A DNA stretch of 64,000 bases from Paenibacillus sp. NFR01 (GTDB taxonomy: Bacteria > Bacillota > Bacilli > Paenibacillales > Paenibacillaceae). Under the pieces are notes generated by a model that saw only the letters and a list, made by a program, of their open reading frames with translations, was not told the DNA's origin and did no database searches. Both the position numbers and the translations under genes were made by a program. Shown one piece after another: positions 8,444 to 18,169 of this stretch (positions are counted from its first letter, which is position 1; the number at the start of each line of letters is the position of its first letter). The DNA lies in assembly GCF_900111565.1 (NCBI RefSeq), contig NZ_FOIK01000001.1, forward strand, positions 1,581,309 through 1,645,308, written 5' to 3'.

Positions 8444-9853
8444 TTATTTTACAGCTTGTACTAATCTGGGAGCTATCTCTTGCAAAGGCAGGATATATCT
8501 CACGCACTGCAATTCTACCGCAGACCTCGGCATGCCGTATACGACGCATGTCTCTTCGCTTTCGGCAAAGGTCGAGGTCACTCCCGAGTCATAGAGCGAT
8601 TTCATCATCCGCGCACCGTCGCTGCCCATTCCGGTCATAATGACCGCATGGCGTTCCAGCCCGGTCAGCGGAAGCAACGATTCAAACATGGTGTCGACGG
8701 AAGGGCGATGGCCGTTGCGCGCGTCTTCCTTCGTAAGCTCGATCTTGTATTCGCCGTCGCCGGCCGGTACCACCTTCATATGGAAGCCGCCTGGGGCGAT
8801 ATACGCCGCGCCGACCTTCAGCACCGTACCGTGCACGGCTTCATCCACCGCCAGCGGGCTGAACGTGTTCAGGCGCTGGGCCAGCGATTTGGTGAAGTTC
8901 GGCGGCATATGCTGCACAATGACGATCGGCGCCGGAAAATCGCCCGGAATGTTCTCCAGCAGCGCTTTCAGCGCGCGCGGTCCTCCTGTCGAGCAGCCGA
9001 CGGCGACGAGCTTCTGCAGCCCTTTGCCACTGGCCCTGCGGGACGCAGCCGGCGGCGAAGCCGGTACCTGCGCCGCCGGCGGTTCGGCGAGCGACGGCTT
9101 GGCCGGACGCGCGGCCGGCGGTTTGACCTGGCTGCGGGACTTATCCGCAGCCGGGGCCGCAGGCGCCTCCGCCGGGCCGCTCCGCGCCCGGCCCGGCGCC
9201 GGAGACGTGGGCCGCTGGCCTTGCAGCGGCCCGGGCGCCGCCTTGCCGGCGGCGCTTCCGCCGGACGGCTTCGCTTTGCCGTCCGGCTGCCGGCGCGTCT
9301 GCGGCGGCAGCACCGGCGCCTGCGGCGGCTTGCTCGACGCCGCAGGCTGCTCTTGCGCAGCGGGCGCCTGCGGCGTCTGCTGCGCAGGTTCCGGCGGCGA
9401 AGCGGTTGCCGCCGCCTCGGCCTGGAAGGAAGCGCGTTCCTCGCGCCGCTTCCGGGCGAGCATTGCTTCCTTCATCTGCTCGCGCAGCGATTCGCCGACG
9501 GCGATGATATCCTGCGAGCTGCCGATGGAAGGCTTGCGGATAAAATCGAAGGCTCCCCATTCGAGGGCCATGATTGTCTCCTTCATGCCTTCTTCGTTAA
9601 TCCCGGAGAGCATAATCACCGGCAGCGGATGCCGGTCCATGATGATCTTGAGTGCCTCAAGGCCGTTCATCTCCGGCATTTCCACGTCCATCGTCACAAG
9701 ATCCGGCAGCAGCTCCGCCACCTTCTCGATGGCTTCGCGGCCATTAACCGCGGTTCCGGCTACCTGGAATCCCGGGTCTTTTTCAATCAAGTCAGATATG
9801 ATCTTACGCATAAATGCGGAATCATCAACCACCAGAACTCTATAGGGTTTCAT
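8444..9853 (-). CDS. cheB: Protein-glutamate methylesterase CheB with very long linker
   Basis: Protein of 469 residues, about 110 longer than usual CheB. Residues 1-120 are a receiver domain with phospho-acceptor Asp56 (LVTMDVEMPEMNG). Residues about 143-275 are a Pro/Ala/Gln/Gly-rich linker. The methylesterase domain has Ser288 (VGCSTGGPRA), His315 (IVQHMPPNF) and Asp412 (TGMGSDGA). It removes methyl groups from chemoreceptors when phosphorylated by CheA. ATG at 9853 follows AGAGGTGG. Confidence 0.95.
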   Translation of the reverse strand: MKPYRVLVVDDSAFMRKIISDLIEKDPGFQVAGTAVNGREAIEKVAELLPDLVTMDVEMPEMNGLEALKIIMDRHPLPVIMLSGINEEGMKETIMALEWGAFDFIRKPSIGSSQDIIAVGESLREQMKEAMLARKRREERASFQAEAAATASPPEPAQQTPQAPAAQEQPAASSKPPQAPVLPPQTRRQPDGKAKPSGGSAAGKAAPGPLQGQRPTSPAPGRARSGPAEAPAAPAADKSRSQVKPPAARPAKPSLAEPPAAQVPASPPAASRRASGKGLQKLVAVGCSTGGPRALKALLENIPGDFPAPIVIVQHMPPNFTKSLAQRLNTFSPLAVDEAVHGTVLKVGAAYIAPGGFHMKVVPAGDGEYKIELTKEDARNGHRPSVDTMFESLLPLTGLERHAVIMTGMGSDGARMMKSLYDSGVTSTFAESEETCVVYGMPRSAVELQCVRYILPLQEIAPRLVQAVK

Positions 9854-9890
9854 GTTAATTCCACCTCTGTTCCTTAAATTCAGAACATTT

Positions 9891-10769
9891 CTATTTCCGT
9901 TTCAACCACTTGCTGATAAATCCCCTGATGCCTTGTAACGGGGTTGTGTCCGCCGGATCGGCGGCCAAATAACTCAGTGCGAGCCTGTGCACATCCTTGG
10001 CTGCCGCACTGTTCGGAAAAGCCAGAGAGAATGGAACCTGTTGCTTGACTGCCTGCACTACATGCGAATCGCTCGTGATATAGCCGAGAAAAGAAATATC
10101 CAACTGTAGAAAACGGTTTGCCGTCATACGGATTTTGTCGCTGGTGGCGCGTGCCTCGCGTTCATCCCCCGCTTGGTTGACGATTAGTTTAAAAGTGACC
10201 GACGGATGCGCATTATGCACCACTTTCATCAGCGCATAAGCGTCGGTAATCGCCGTAGGCTCCGGCGTCGTAACGACCAGGCAATCGTCGGCGGAAGAAA
10301 TGAATTTCATCGTTTCCTTGGACAGCCCGGCGCCGGTATCAAAGAGAATAAAATCCATCGAATCGGCGATCTGCCCGATTTGCGCCGTAAAATAATTCAG
10401 GTCGGATTCGGACAACGAGAACAGTTCATCCATTCCCGAACCGCCGGCGATAAACGGCAGCGCATTCGGACCGGTATGAATGACCCGGCTGATATCCACT
10501 TCCCGCTTGAGAAGATGGTACAGATTGTACTCCGGCGATACCCCCATCAGCACATCGATATTGGCCATCCCGATATCCGCGTCAAACAGCAGAACCTTTT
10601 TGCCCATTGCCTTCAGCGCGAGCGAAAAGTTGAGCGTGAAATTGGATTTCCCGACGCCGCCCTTGCCGCTGCACACCGTAATGATTCTGGCAGCCGTTCC
10701 TTCGCTTTTCGGACGCCCGGATTCCTGGCTCGATACCAGCTGTCTCAAGGATTGCGCCTGATCCATCAT
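9891..10769 (-). CDS. flhG: Flagellum number regulator FlhG (MinD/ParA-type ATPase)
   Basis: Protein of 292 residues. It starts MMDQAQSLRQLV, which contains the DQAxxLR activator motif that stimulates the FlhF GTPase. The deviant Walker A is CSGKGGVGKSNFTLNFSLAL, and FDADIGMANIDVLMG and FDTGAGLSKETMKF follow. FlhG controls the number and placement of flagella together with FlhF, whose gene lies directly upstream. ATG at 10769 has GGGAGG seven bases before it. Confidence 0.95.
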   Translation of the reverse strand: MMDQAQSLRQLVSSQESGRPKSEGTAARIITVCSGKGGVGKSNFTLNFSLALKAMGKKVLLFDADIGMANIDVLMGVSPEYNLYHLLKREVDISRVIHTGPNALPFIAGGSGMDELFSLSESDLNYFTAQIGQIADSMDFILFDTGAGLSKETMKFISSADDCLVVTTPEPTAITDAYALMKVVHNAHPSVTFKLIVNQAGDEREARATSDKIRMTANRFLQLDISFLGYITSDSHVVQAVKQQVPFSLAFPNSAAAKDVHRLALSYLAADPADTTPLQGIRGFISKWLKRK

Positions 10770-12215
10770 TTAAGCGCCTCCCGTTCCCAAAAGCAGGCTG
10801 CAGACATGTTCGCTCGTCGCCGGAAGCAGGTCATCGGGAACATTCTGCCCGTTGGTCAAATAGGATAGCTTCAGCGGAAAATCATTCAACACGTTGAACA
10901 TCGGGCCGAAGCTGCCCGTTTCGTCCACCTTGGTGAAAATCACCTTATCGAGCGGATAGCGGCTGAAATGCTCGGTGATCGTCTTCATATCCCGGGATTT
11001 CGAGGTCATGCTGAGCACCAGGAAGGTTTCGCTCTTCAGTTCCTTGGCCAGCAGGCTCTGCAGCTCGGCAACCAGCATTTCATTGCGGTAGTTGCGGCCC
11101 GCGGTATCCATTAGCACCAGATCGCAGCTCTCCAGCCGGAACATCGCGCGCTGCATATCACCGGGAGATTGTACCACCTCAAGCGGGATATTCAGGATTG
11201 CCGCATACGTTCGAAGCTGCTCCACCGCAGAGATACGGTAGGTATCCGAAGTAATCATCCCCACCCTGCGGCCATGCCGGAAAAGCTGTTCCGCCGCCAG
11301 TTTGGCGATGGTTGTCGTTTTACCGACGCCGGTAGGGCCGGCAATATAGACGATCCGGGTGTCCGCCGCGATACCGTGTATGGTCCGCCCGTCCAAAAAT
11401 CCGGAAATTTCCTCCCGCAGGCATTCGGCAAACCGTTCCTGCTGCCAGGTCCGGCCTTCGCTGCTCCAGCGGTCGTACACCTTGCCGATCCATTCATCGA
11501 CAAGAACGGCGTCGGTCTCCTGATCCAGTAGCCTGGCCTTGAGATCGGACAAGACATCCGGCAGATCGGCTCCCCCCGTCGAATAGCGGGCAATCCGTTC
11601 CATCCACTGTTTCATCTCGCGGATTTCCCGGAGCACGTCGTTATCGAGCGCGGCTTCCGTCTTTAAATCCAGCTCTGCCCCCAGAGATTGATACAGGTCG
11701 GAGACCGTCTCTTCTTTGGGCACTGGCGGTGTTTCCTCCTTCCGCAGCAGAGGCGCAATCAGCGGCGCTTCCGCTTCCGAGGTTTGCGGCGGAGCGGCAG
11801 ACAAGACAGCAACCGAGCCTCCGCTTCCGGAAGCCTCGAGACTCTCCGACAGGGCGGCTGCAATTTCGGCAAAAGACCGCGCCTGTTCCCGCTCGGGCCT
11901 ATGCGCAGCCTGGCGTTCCGGCGCGGCGGCCGGAGCCGAGGCAGAGACCGCTTTCTGGTAAGCCTGCGGCACCGCGCTGCGCGGCACATTCAGCGGTGCG
12001 GCTGCGGCAGGCCGCTCCGGGCTTTTATCCCGGGCCGGCTTCTGCGCGTTCTCAACCGCTGCGACAACCTCTATCTTTTTCTTTTTGAATAAACCGAGAA
12101 AACCGCCTACGCTAATCTCCTTGGTGCTCAGAATGACGGCGTCGCTGCCAAGCTCGCTGCGGATGGAATGCATCGCGTCAGGCATCGTATCGACCACATA
12201 ACGCTTTACTCTCAT
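10770..12215 (-). CDS. flhF: Flagellar SRP-like GTPase FlhF
   Basis: Protein of 481 residues. The N-terminal basic B domain starts MRVKRYVVDTMPDAMHSIRS. A variable Ala/Pro/Glu-rich stretch covers about 70-185. The NG GTPase domain has G1 [29 protein letters not shown] (G3), and FTKVDETGSFG (G4). FlhF belongs to the SRP/FtsY GTPases and sets the site of flagellar assembly. It overlaps flhA by 4 bases and abuts flhG. Confidence 0.95.
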   Translation of the reverse strand: MRVKRYVVDTMPDAMHSIRSELGSDAVILSTKEISVGGFLGLFKKKKIEVVAAVENAQKPARDKSPERPAAAAPLNVPRSAVPQAYQKAVSASAPAAAPERQAAHRPEREQARSFAEIAAALSESLEASGSGGSVAVLSAAPPQTSEAEAPLIAPLLRKEETPPVPKEETVSDLYQSLGAELDLKTEAALDNDVLREIREMKQWMERIARYSTGGADLPDVLSDLKARLLDQETDAVLVDEWIGKVYDRWSSEGRTWQQERFAECLREEISGFLDGRTIHGIAADTRIVYIAGPTGVGKTTTIAKLAAEQLFRHGRRVGMITSDTYRISAVEQLRTYAAILNIPLEVVQSPGDMQRAMFRLESCDLVLMDTAGRNYRNEMLVAELQSLLAKELKSETFLVLSMTSKSRDMKTITEHFSRYPLDKVIFTKVDETGSFGPMFNVLNDFPLKLSYLTNGQNVPDDLLPATSEHVCSLLLGTGGA

Positions 12216-14245
12216 AAATTCACCACCCCAACGCTTTGAATTTCAATATTCGGCTCCAGCTCGCTGTACGACAATACGGGAATGTCTTGCATCGTGCGTT
12301 CAATGACCTGCCGCAAATACATGCGGATGGTCGGCGAGGTCAATACAATCGGCTGCTGGCCGGATTGCAGCAAACGGTTGATTTGCTCCGAAAGCCGCTG
12401 ATACACCGTCTGCGTCGAGACTGGATCAAGCGCCAGATAGCTGCCCTGCTCCGTCTGCTGAACACTTTCGGTAATCTTTTTCTCCAGGTTCGGGCCGACG
12501 GTAATGACGCGCAACGTCTCTCCGGACTGGGAGAACTGCTGGGTAATCTGGCGCGACAGCGCCTGACGAACATATTCGGTCAAAATATCCGGATCCTTTG
12601 TATAGGTCCCGTAATCGGCCAACGTCTCGAAAATCGTCACTAAATCGCGGATGGAAATCTTCTCGCGCAGCAGCTTGCCGAGCACTTTCTGGACATCCCC
12701 GATCGTGAGCACGGACGGGATAAGCTCGTCCGCCAGCACAGGGTAATGCTCTTTGAGATTGTCCACAAGCTGTTTCGTCTCCTGACGGCCTAAAAGTTCA
12801 TGGCCATGGCGTTTGATCAGCTCGGTGAGATGGGTGGCAACGACGGATGGCGGATCGACGACGGTATAGCCCGAGAGCTCGGCGCGTTCCTTCGTCGCTT
12901 CGTCGATCCAGAGTGCCGGAAGCCCGAAGGAAGGCTCGACCGTTTCGATCCCGTGAATGGAGTCGTCATCGTACCCCGGACTCATCGCCAAATAGTGATT
13001 AAGTAATAATTCACCGCCGCCGACAGAATTCCCTTTAATTTTTATGACATATTCATTCGGTTTTAGCTGAATATTGTCGCGAATGCGAATAACCGGGACA
13101 ACGAGGCCCATTTCAAGGGCACATTGTCGTCTGATCATGATGATCCGGTCGAGCAAATCGCCGCCCTGGCTTGTGTCCGCCAGTGGGATTAGCCCGTAAC
13201 CAAATTCGAATTCGATCGGATCAACGGTCAGCAGGTTAATGACGCTTTCCGGACTGCGCACTTCCTCAATCTGCTTTTCTTCGACAAGCTGCTCTTCAGC
13301 AAGCTGTTTCTTGTCGAGGTTCCGGCTCATCGCGTAGCCGGCATAAGCCATCAGCACAGCGAGCGGGAGGGTGGTAATGATATGAATCGGGGTAAAAAGT
13401 CCTAGAAACATAACCGTGGCGGCTACGATATACAGCATTTTCGGATAGGACAAGAGCTGACCGGTCAGATCATCCGCCAAATTTCCATCCGAGGACGCGC
13501 GGGTAACAATGAGGCCCGACGCCGTGGAGATTAGAAGTGCCGGGATCTGGCTGACCAGACCGTCGCCGATCGTAAGTACCGAATACTTCGAGATGGCTTC
13601 CTGGAACGGCGTGCCGTGAATCGCCACGCCGATGATGAAGCCGCCGATCAGGTTGATCAGCAGGATGATAATGCTGGCAATGGCATCCCCTTTGACGAAT
13701 TTACTCGCCCCGTCCATTGCCCCGAAGAAGTCCGCTTCGCGTTCCACGTTGCGCCGGCGTTCCCGGGCCTGCTGTTCATTGATCATGCCGGCATTGAGAT
13801 CGGCGTCGATACTCATCTGTTTGCCGGGCATCGCATCGAGCGTAAAGCGCGCGCCGACTTCCGCTACGCGCTCGGAGCCTTTGGTGATAACGATAAACTG
13901 AACGACCACAAGAATAAGAAAGACGATAAAGCCGATCGCGATTTGTCCCCGGGCAATCCAGCTTCCGAAGGTCGCAACTACTTCCCCGGCATGGCCGTTG
14001 GAAAGAATCAGCTTTGTCGTCGAAATGTTAAGGGCCAGGCGAAAGAGCGTCGTGATCAGCAGCAGTGAAGGAAAGATCGAAAATTGCAGCGGATCTTTCG
14101 TATTCATCGCCACCAGGATGATCGTCAGTGCAATGGAAATATTGACAATGAGCAGAACATCCAATAGCCAAGCCGGGATGGGCAGGATCATCATCAGCAC
14201 GATGCCGATTACGCCAAGCAGTACAGTTAAATTTTTCGTTTGCAT
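12212..14245 (-). CDS. flhA: Flagellar export gate protein FlhA
   Basis: Protein of 677 residues, normal length. The N-terminal half has about eight membrane helices; the conserved FHIPEP segment is visible as RFTLDAMPGKQMSIDADLNA. The C-terminal cytoplasmic half forms the nonameric docking ring for export substrates and chaperones. ATG at 14245 has GGGGGGAGG upstream. It lies between flhB and flhF as in Bacillus. Confidence 0.97.
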   Translation of the reverse strand: MQTKNLTVLLGVIGIVLMMILPIPAWLLDVLLIVNISIALTIILVAMNTKDPLQFSIFPSLLLITTLFRLALNISTTKLILSNGHAGEVVATFGSWIARGQIAIGFIVFLILVVVQFIVITKGSERVAEVGARFTLDAMPGKQMSIDADLNAGMINEQQARERRRNVEREADFFGAMDGASKFVKGDAIASIIILLINLIGGFIIGVAIHGTPFQEAISKYSVLTIGDGLVSQIPALLISTASGLIVTRASSDGNLADDLTGQLLSYPKMLYIVAATVMFLGLFTPIHIITTLPLAVLMAYAGYAMSRNLDKKQLAEEQLVEEKQIEEVRSPESVINLLTVDPIEFEFGYGLIPLADTSQGGDLLDRIIMIRRQCALEMGLVVPVIRIRDNIQLKPNEYVIKIKGNSVGGGELLLNHYLAMSPGYDDDSIHGIETVEPSFGLPALWIDEATKERAELSGYTVVDPPSVVATHLTELIKRHGHELLGRQETKQLVDNLKEHYPVLADELIPSVLTIGDVQKVLGKLLREKISIRDLVTIFETLADYGTYTKDPDILTEYVRQALSRQITQQFSQSGETLRVITVGPNLEKKITESVQQTEQGSYLALDPVSTQTVYQRLSEQINRLLQSGQQPIVLTSPTIRMYLRQVIERTMQDIPVLSYSELEPNIEIQSVGVVNL

Positions 14246-14266
14246 GGTCCTAGACCTCCCCCCGGC

Positions 14267-15361
14267 TTATCTACGCTTGCCTCTAAGTTTGTATACATAG
14301 GCCAGCACCTCGGCCACTGCCTGGAACAGATCCGCGGGCACGACATCCCCGATCTCCGTCCGCTGGAACAGCGCCCGCGCCAGCGGCTTGTTTTCCATCG
14401 TTACAACCCCATGCTCCTTGGCCAGCTCCCGGATGCGCAGTGCCACATAATCCTGGCCTTTAGCGATAATCTGCGGGGCCTCCATTTTGGAGCCGTCATA
14501 TTTCAGCGCGACCGCAAAGTGCGTCGGGTTCGTGATGATGACATCGGCTTTGGGCACTTCACTCATCATCCGCTGCATCGCCATGCGGCGCTGCCGTTCC
14601 CGGATTTTCCCTTTAATCAGCGGATCGCCTTCCATTTTCTTGTATTCGTCCTTGATTTCCTGTTTGGACATCTTCAGGCTTTTTTCATGCTCATACCGTT
14701 GATACATGTAATCAAGAACGGCCATTATGAACAGCGCCGCCCCGATTTTGATGCCGAGATTGACCGTCATTTTGGCCGCGAACCGGAAAGTAGCCTCCGC
14801 ACTCACATGGGAGAGGGATGCAAAATTTTGTTTTTGCCCCCACAGCGTGCTATAAACCAGGTAAGCGATAATTACAAGCTTCAAAATCGATTTGAGAAAC
14901 TCCACGAAGGAGCGCATGGAAAAAATATTTTTGAACCCCTTGATCGGGTTAATTTTGCTGAACTTCGGCGTAACACCTTGACCGGTCGCCATAAACCCTA
15001 CTTGGGCTACATTCGCGACGATCGCCAAAACAAAGGTGATCACCATCAGCGGTGCAAGCAAAAGCAGGATCTGCAGCCCATATTGGTTAAACATCTTCGT
15101 AATGTTCTCCGGCGTTACGCTCATCGTCATGCGATTTTGCAGCACATCCGTGAACAGCTTCATAAAACGCTCTTTCATGAAGCCCCCGAAAGCCACAAGG
15201 CTTATCACCGCTGCGAGCAGCACCACTGAGCCGGACAGGTCCTGGCTTTTGGCAACCTGGCCTTTTTTGCGGGCATCCTGCCGTTTTTTCGGTGTCGCTT
15301 TTTCCGTTTTATCGCCGCCGAAATACTGCAGATTTAGCTTGTAGCGCTTGTTCTTCGGCAT
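14267..15361 (-). CDS. flhB: Flagellar export specificity switch protein FlhB
   Basis: Protein of 364 residues. Four membrane helices are followed by a cytoplasmic domain with the self-cleaving NPTH motif (VIITNPTHFAVALKYDG). Cleavage between N and P is needed for the change from rod/hook to filament export, together with FliK. The C-terminus continues APQIIAKGQDYVALRIRELA. A separate partner-like gene copying only the post-NPTH part is found at 45665-45982. Confidence 0.97.
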   Translation of the reverse strand: MPKNKRYKLNLQYFGGDKTEKATPKKRQDARKKGQVAKSQDLSGSVVLLAAVISLVAFGGFMKERFMKLFTDVLQNRMTMSVTPENITKMFNQYGLQILLLLAPLMVITFVLAIVANVAQVGFMATGQGVTPKFSKINPIKGFKNIFSMRSFVEFLKSILKLVIIAYLVYSTLWGQKQNFASLSHVSAEATFRFAAKMTVNLGIKIGAALFIMAVLDYMYQRYEHEKSLKMSKQEIKDEYKKMEGDPLIKGKIRERQRRMAMQRMMSEVPKADVIITNPTHFAVALKYDGSKMEAPQIIAKGQDYVALRIRELAKEHGVVTMENKPLARALFQRTEIGDVVPADLFQAVAEVLAYVYKLRGKRR

Positions 15362-15383
15362 AGCCCTCTCTCCTTACCATGCG

Positions 15384-16175
15384 CTAAGGACTTTTTCCCG
15401 CAACCTCGAGCAGATTGTGCATGGACTCGAACATGATGTTGAACAGATTCTGAAACAGCACACCCAGACTCGGCATCAGCAGGATCAGCAGTCCAAGACC
15501 CACAATGATTTTGAGCGGCACCCCGATTACAAAGACGTTATACTGCGGAGCCGTTCTTGCCAGAAATGCCAATCCCACATCCGTCAGAAAAAGCGCGGTG
15601 ACCATCGGTGCCGACATTTGGAACGCCAGCATGAATGATTGCGCAAACGTGCGGATCAGAAACTCGGACAGGCTTCCGTCCATCATTTTGACAAACACAT
15701 CGTTGTCGAGCGGCAGCCAGCGGTAACTGTAAATAATGGCATCCAGCAAATAATGGTGACCATTCATAATCAGAAACAGCACCAGTGCCACCATGTATTT
15801 AAAGTTGCCGAGAAGCGGCGCGGATGCTCCGGTCATCGGATCGATGACGTTGGCGATCCCGAATCCGATTTGAATATCGATAAACGAACCTGCGGTCTGG
15901 ATCGTCATAAACATCAGATACCCGATAAATCCGAGCATCAGGCCGATCAGCACTTCTCTGATCATGAGCAGGATGATCGTCAAATCTTGCGGTACAACGG
16001 GGTGCGTTGCACTGGCGCTGAATACGACCATCGAAACAAAAAACGAAATGCCGATTTTAAAGGTCGGCGGAACGCTCGGCGAGGAAAAGACAGGAACGAC
16101 AACAAAAAAAGATGTTATTCGACAAAAAATCAACAGGAAGACAGGAAAACTTTGCAACAGTATCTCCATATTCAC
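15384..16175 (-). CDS. fliR: Flagellar export gate protein FliR
   Basis: Protein of 263 residues with about six membrane helices, including FPVFLLIFCRITSFFVVVPV and FIGYLMFMTIQTAGSFIDIQ with the following IGFGIANVIDP, typical of FliR. Two starts are possible, GTG at 16175 or ATG at 16169; neither has a strong Shine-Dalgarno. FliR forms the export gate with FliP and FliQ, both encoded just upstream. Confidence 0.95.
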   Translation of the reverse strand: MNMEILLQSFPVFLLIFCRITSFFVVVPVFSSPSVPPTFKIGISFFVSMVVFSASATHPVVPQDLTIILLMIREVLIGLMLGFIGYLMFMTIQTAGSFIDIQIGFGIANVIDPMTGASAPLLGNFKYMVALVLFLIMNGHHYLLDAIIYSYRWLPLDNDVFVKMMDGSLSEFLIRTFAQSFMLAFQMSAPMVTALFLTDVGLAFLARTAPQYNVFVIGVPLKIIVGLGLLILLMPSLGVLFQNLFNIMFESMHNLLEVAGKSP

Positions 16176-16179
16176 TCAC

Positions 16180-16449
16180 TCAACCGATATACATATAGAG
16201 ACTGCCCAAAATTTGGCCGGTAAAATCGACCAGCTTCGTGATGATCCAAGGGCCGAACAGCAAGAGCGCCAGCAAAACCGCTACGATTTTGGGCACAAAA
16301 GCCAGCGTCTGTTCCTGAATCTGCGTCGTCGCCTGAAAAATACTGACGATGAGACCTACCACGAGACCCAGAATCAGCATCGGAGCGCTTGTTTCCAGAA
16401 CCAGATAGACGGCTTGTCCAGCAAGTCCGATGACAAACTCCGTATTCAT
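16180..16449 (-). CDS. fliQ: Flagellar export gate protein FliQ
   Basis: Protein of 89 residues with two membrane helices (AVYLVLETSAPMLILGLVVG continuing LIVSIFQATTQIQEQTLAFV, then PKIVAVLLALLLFGPWIITK). The IFQATTQIQE loop is the hallmark of FliQ. It lies between fliP and fliR as in most flagellar clusters. Confidence 0.97.
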   Translation of the reverse strand: MNTEFVIGLAGQAVYLVLETSAPMLILGLVVGLIVSIFQATTQIQEQTLAFVPKIVAVLLALLLFGPWIITKLVDFTGQILGSLYMYIG

Positions 16450-16468
16450 CCTTATGCCTCCTCAAACG

Positions 16469-17236
16469 TCAGGTGTTGAAGCTTAGCAATAGCGACTTGA
16501 CGACCAGATACCAGCCGTCCACAAGCACGAACAGCAATATTTTAAACGGAAGCGAGATCATGACCGGAGGCAACATCATCATCCCCATGGCCATCAGCGT
16601 GCTTGAAACCACGATATCAATGACCAAAAACGGAATAAAGATCATGAATCCCATCATAAACGCCTTTTTCATTTCGCCGATGGCAAAAGCCGGTACCATC
16701 ACCGTAAGCGGAATATCCTTGTAGGTAGCCGGTTTTACGGAAGCATTATTGCCGGTATAGTTCATAAACAGCAGTAAATCCTTCGTGCTGGTCTGTTTAA
16801 ACATAAACTCTTTCATCGGCTCTGCGGCTTTGTTCAGCGCTTCCGTTTGGGTGAGTTCGCCCTTCAAGTAAGGCTGCAGCGCCGTTTGGTTCACCTGGGA
16901 CAGCGTCGGGGTCATGATGAATAAAGTCAAGAACAGTGCCAGTCCGACCAACACCTGGTTCGGCGGCATTTGCTGCGTCCCCAGCGACGTGCGTACAAAG
17001 CCAAGTACGATGACGATCCGTGTAAAGCTGGTCATCAGCATCAGAAACGCAGGCGCCACGCTAAGTACGGTAGTCAGTAGCAGGATCGAGATTGAACTTG
17101 TTCCGCCGCCGGTCCCGTTGTCGTTGTTGCCAATCTGAATATCAATGTTCGGAATCGGGTCGGCATGGGCGCTGTGCAATACCAGGAAACTGGAAAAAAT
17201 GAGCAGCGCAAGCGAAAGTATCAGCTTTTTTTTCAT
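16469..17236 (-). CDS. fliP: Flagellar export gate protein FliP
   Basis: Protein of 255 residues. A cleavable-looking signal sequence (MKKKLILSLALLIFSSFLVL) precedes four membrane helices. Family signatures include MLMTSFTRIVIVLGFVRTSL and VPAFAIGEMKKAFMMGF. It overlaps fliO by 4 bases. Confidence 0.97.
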   Translation of the reverse strand: MKKKLILSLALLIFSSFLVLHSAHADPIPNIDIQIGNNDNGTGGGTSSISILLLTTVLSVAPAFLMLMTSFTRIVIVLGFVRTSLGTQQMPPNQVLVGLALFLTLFIMTPTLSQVNQTALQPYLKGELTQTEALNKAAEPMKEFMFKQTSTKDLLLFMNYTGNNASVKPATYKDIPLTVMVPAFAIGEMKKAFMMGFMIFIPFLVIDIVVSSTLMAMGMMMLPPVMISLPFKILLFVLVDGWYLVVKSLLLSFNT

Positions 17237-17769
17237 AAATCCCTCGAATCGTCCTTCAGCTCATCGTCCCGGAGAAGGTTGTCCATCTTCTCTTTCCGTT
17301 CAGGCGCAAGCGCCAGCTTGGATTGCAATGTCTCATAGAAGGAGGATGTTTCATTCAACTCGATATCCTGGGATATCGGTTCACCGCGCAGCCTCGTGCG
17401 GATCTTGCCGGCAAAGCGGGCCAGAAAACCGTTATCCGACGTTGCCTGATCCTCGAAGGCAGAGATGACTAGGGCAACCTCGGCCGAATCGGTAATTTTG
17501 TCGAGAATCGTGACGTTTTCTCCCACCCCGATCAAATAAATGCTGCCTCCGATTTCAATAACCTGCACGGATTTGTTCGGGCCGAGACCTAGTGCGCCAA
17601 GCGTGCGGATGGAACGTCCACTCAGCATAATCTGATTGCGGCGTCCCAGAAAACGGATCAGCAGCACGATTAATATCACGATAACCGCCAAAACCAGGAT
17701 GACATTCAGCAAGTTCATCAGCGGGTTGGTCGTCCCCAGCGGTTCGGTGACCGGCATAAACGGCGTCAT
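17233..17769 (-). CDS. fliO: Flagellar biosynthesis protein FliO (FliZ of Bacillus)
   Basis: Protein of 178 residues. One membrane helix (about 19-43, LLNVILVLAVIVILIVLLIR) is followed by the FliO-type SH3-like strand region (LGALGLGPNKSVQVIEIGGS). FliO helps FliP assembly. The Shine-Dalgarno is weak; ATG at 17769 is taken because it begins just after cheY. No recognisable signal sequence precedes the helix, unlike the longer FliZ of Bacillus. Confidence 0.85.
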   Translation of the reverse strand: MTPFMPVTEPLGTTNPLMNLLNVILVLAVIVILIVLLIRFLGRRNQIMLSGRSIRTLGALGLGPNKSVQVIEIGGSIYLIGVGENVTILDKITDSAEVALVISAFEDQATSDNGFLARFAGKIRTRLRGEPISQDIELNETSSFYETLQSKLALAPERKEKMDNLLRDDELKDDSRDL

Positions 17770-17776
17770 AGGATGC

Positions 17777-18142
17777 TTATACGCCCAGCGTTTTGTTGAT
17801 CGCTTCGATTACGCGGTCCGCTTGGAACGGTTTTACGATAAAATCTTTGGCGCCGGCCTGGATGGCGTCAATAACCATAGCCTGCTGACCCATGGCGGAA
17901 CACATGATTACCTTGGCGTTGGCATCCACTTTTTTAATTTCTTTCAGGGCGGCGATTCCGTCCATTTCTGGCATGGTGATATCCATCGTGATCAAATCCG
18001 GACGCAGCTCCTTGAATTTCTCGATTGCCTGCGCCCCGTCCTGAGCTTCACCCACTACTTCAAATCCGTTTTTCGACAAAATGTCACGGATCATCATTCT
18101 CATAAATGCTGCATCGTCCACGATTAGAATTCGGTTAGCCAT
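17777..18142 (-). CDS. cheY: Chemotaxis response regulator CheY
   Basis: Protein of 121 residues made of one receiver domain. Asp9/Asp10 (LIVDDAAFM), phospho-acceptor Asp54 (LITMDITMPEMDG), Thr/Ser switch region (IMCSAMGQQ) and Lys104 (DFIVKPFQ) are all present. CheY-P binds FliM/FliY at the motor switch; in Firmicutes it favours counter-clockwise rotation and smooth swimming. Confidence 0.97.
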   Translation of the reverse strand: MANRILIVDDAAFMRMMIRDILSKNGFEVVGEAQDGAQAIEKFKELRPDLITMDITMPEMDGIAALKEIKKVDANAKVIMCSAMGQQAMVIDAIQAGAKDFIVKPFQADRVIEAINKTLGV

Positions 18143-18169
18143 TTTTAAAAAATCCTCCCTAAATATGCT

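Noticed and set aside
8480-9877. 465-codon plus-strand frame opposite cheB
   Set aside because: Arg/Gly/His-rich translation typical of antisense of GC-rich coding DNA; cheB is certain by its catalytic residues.
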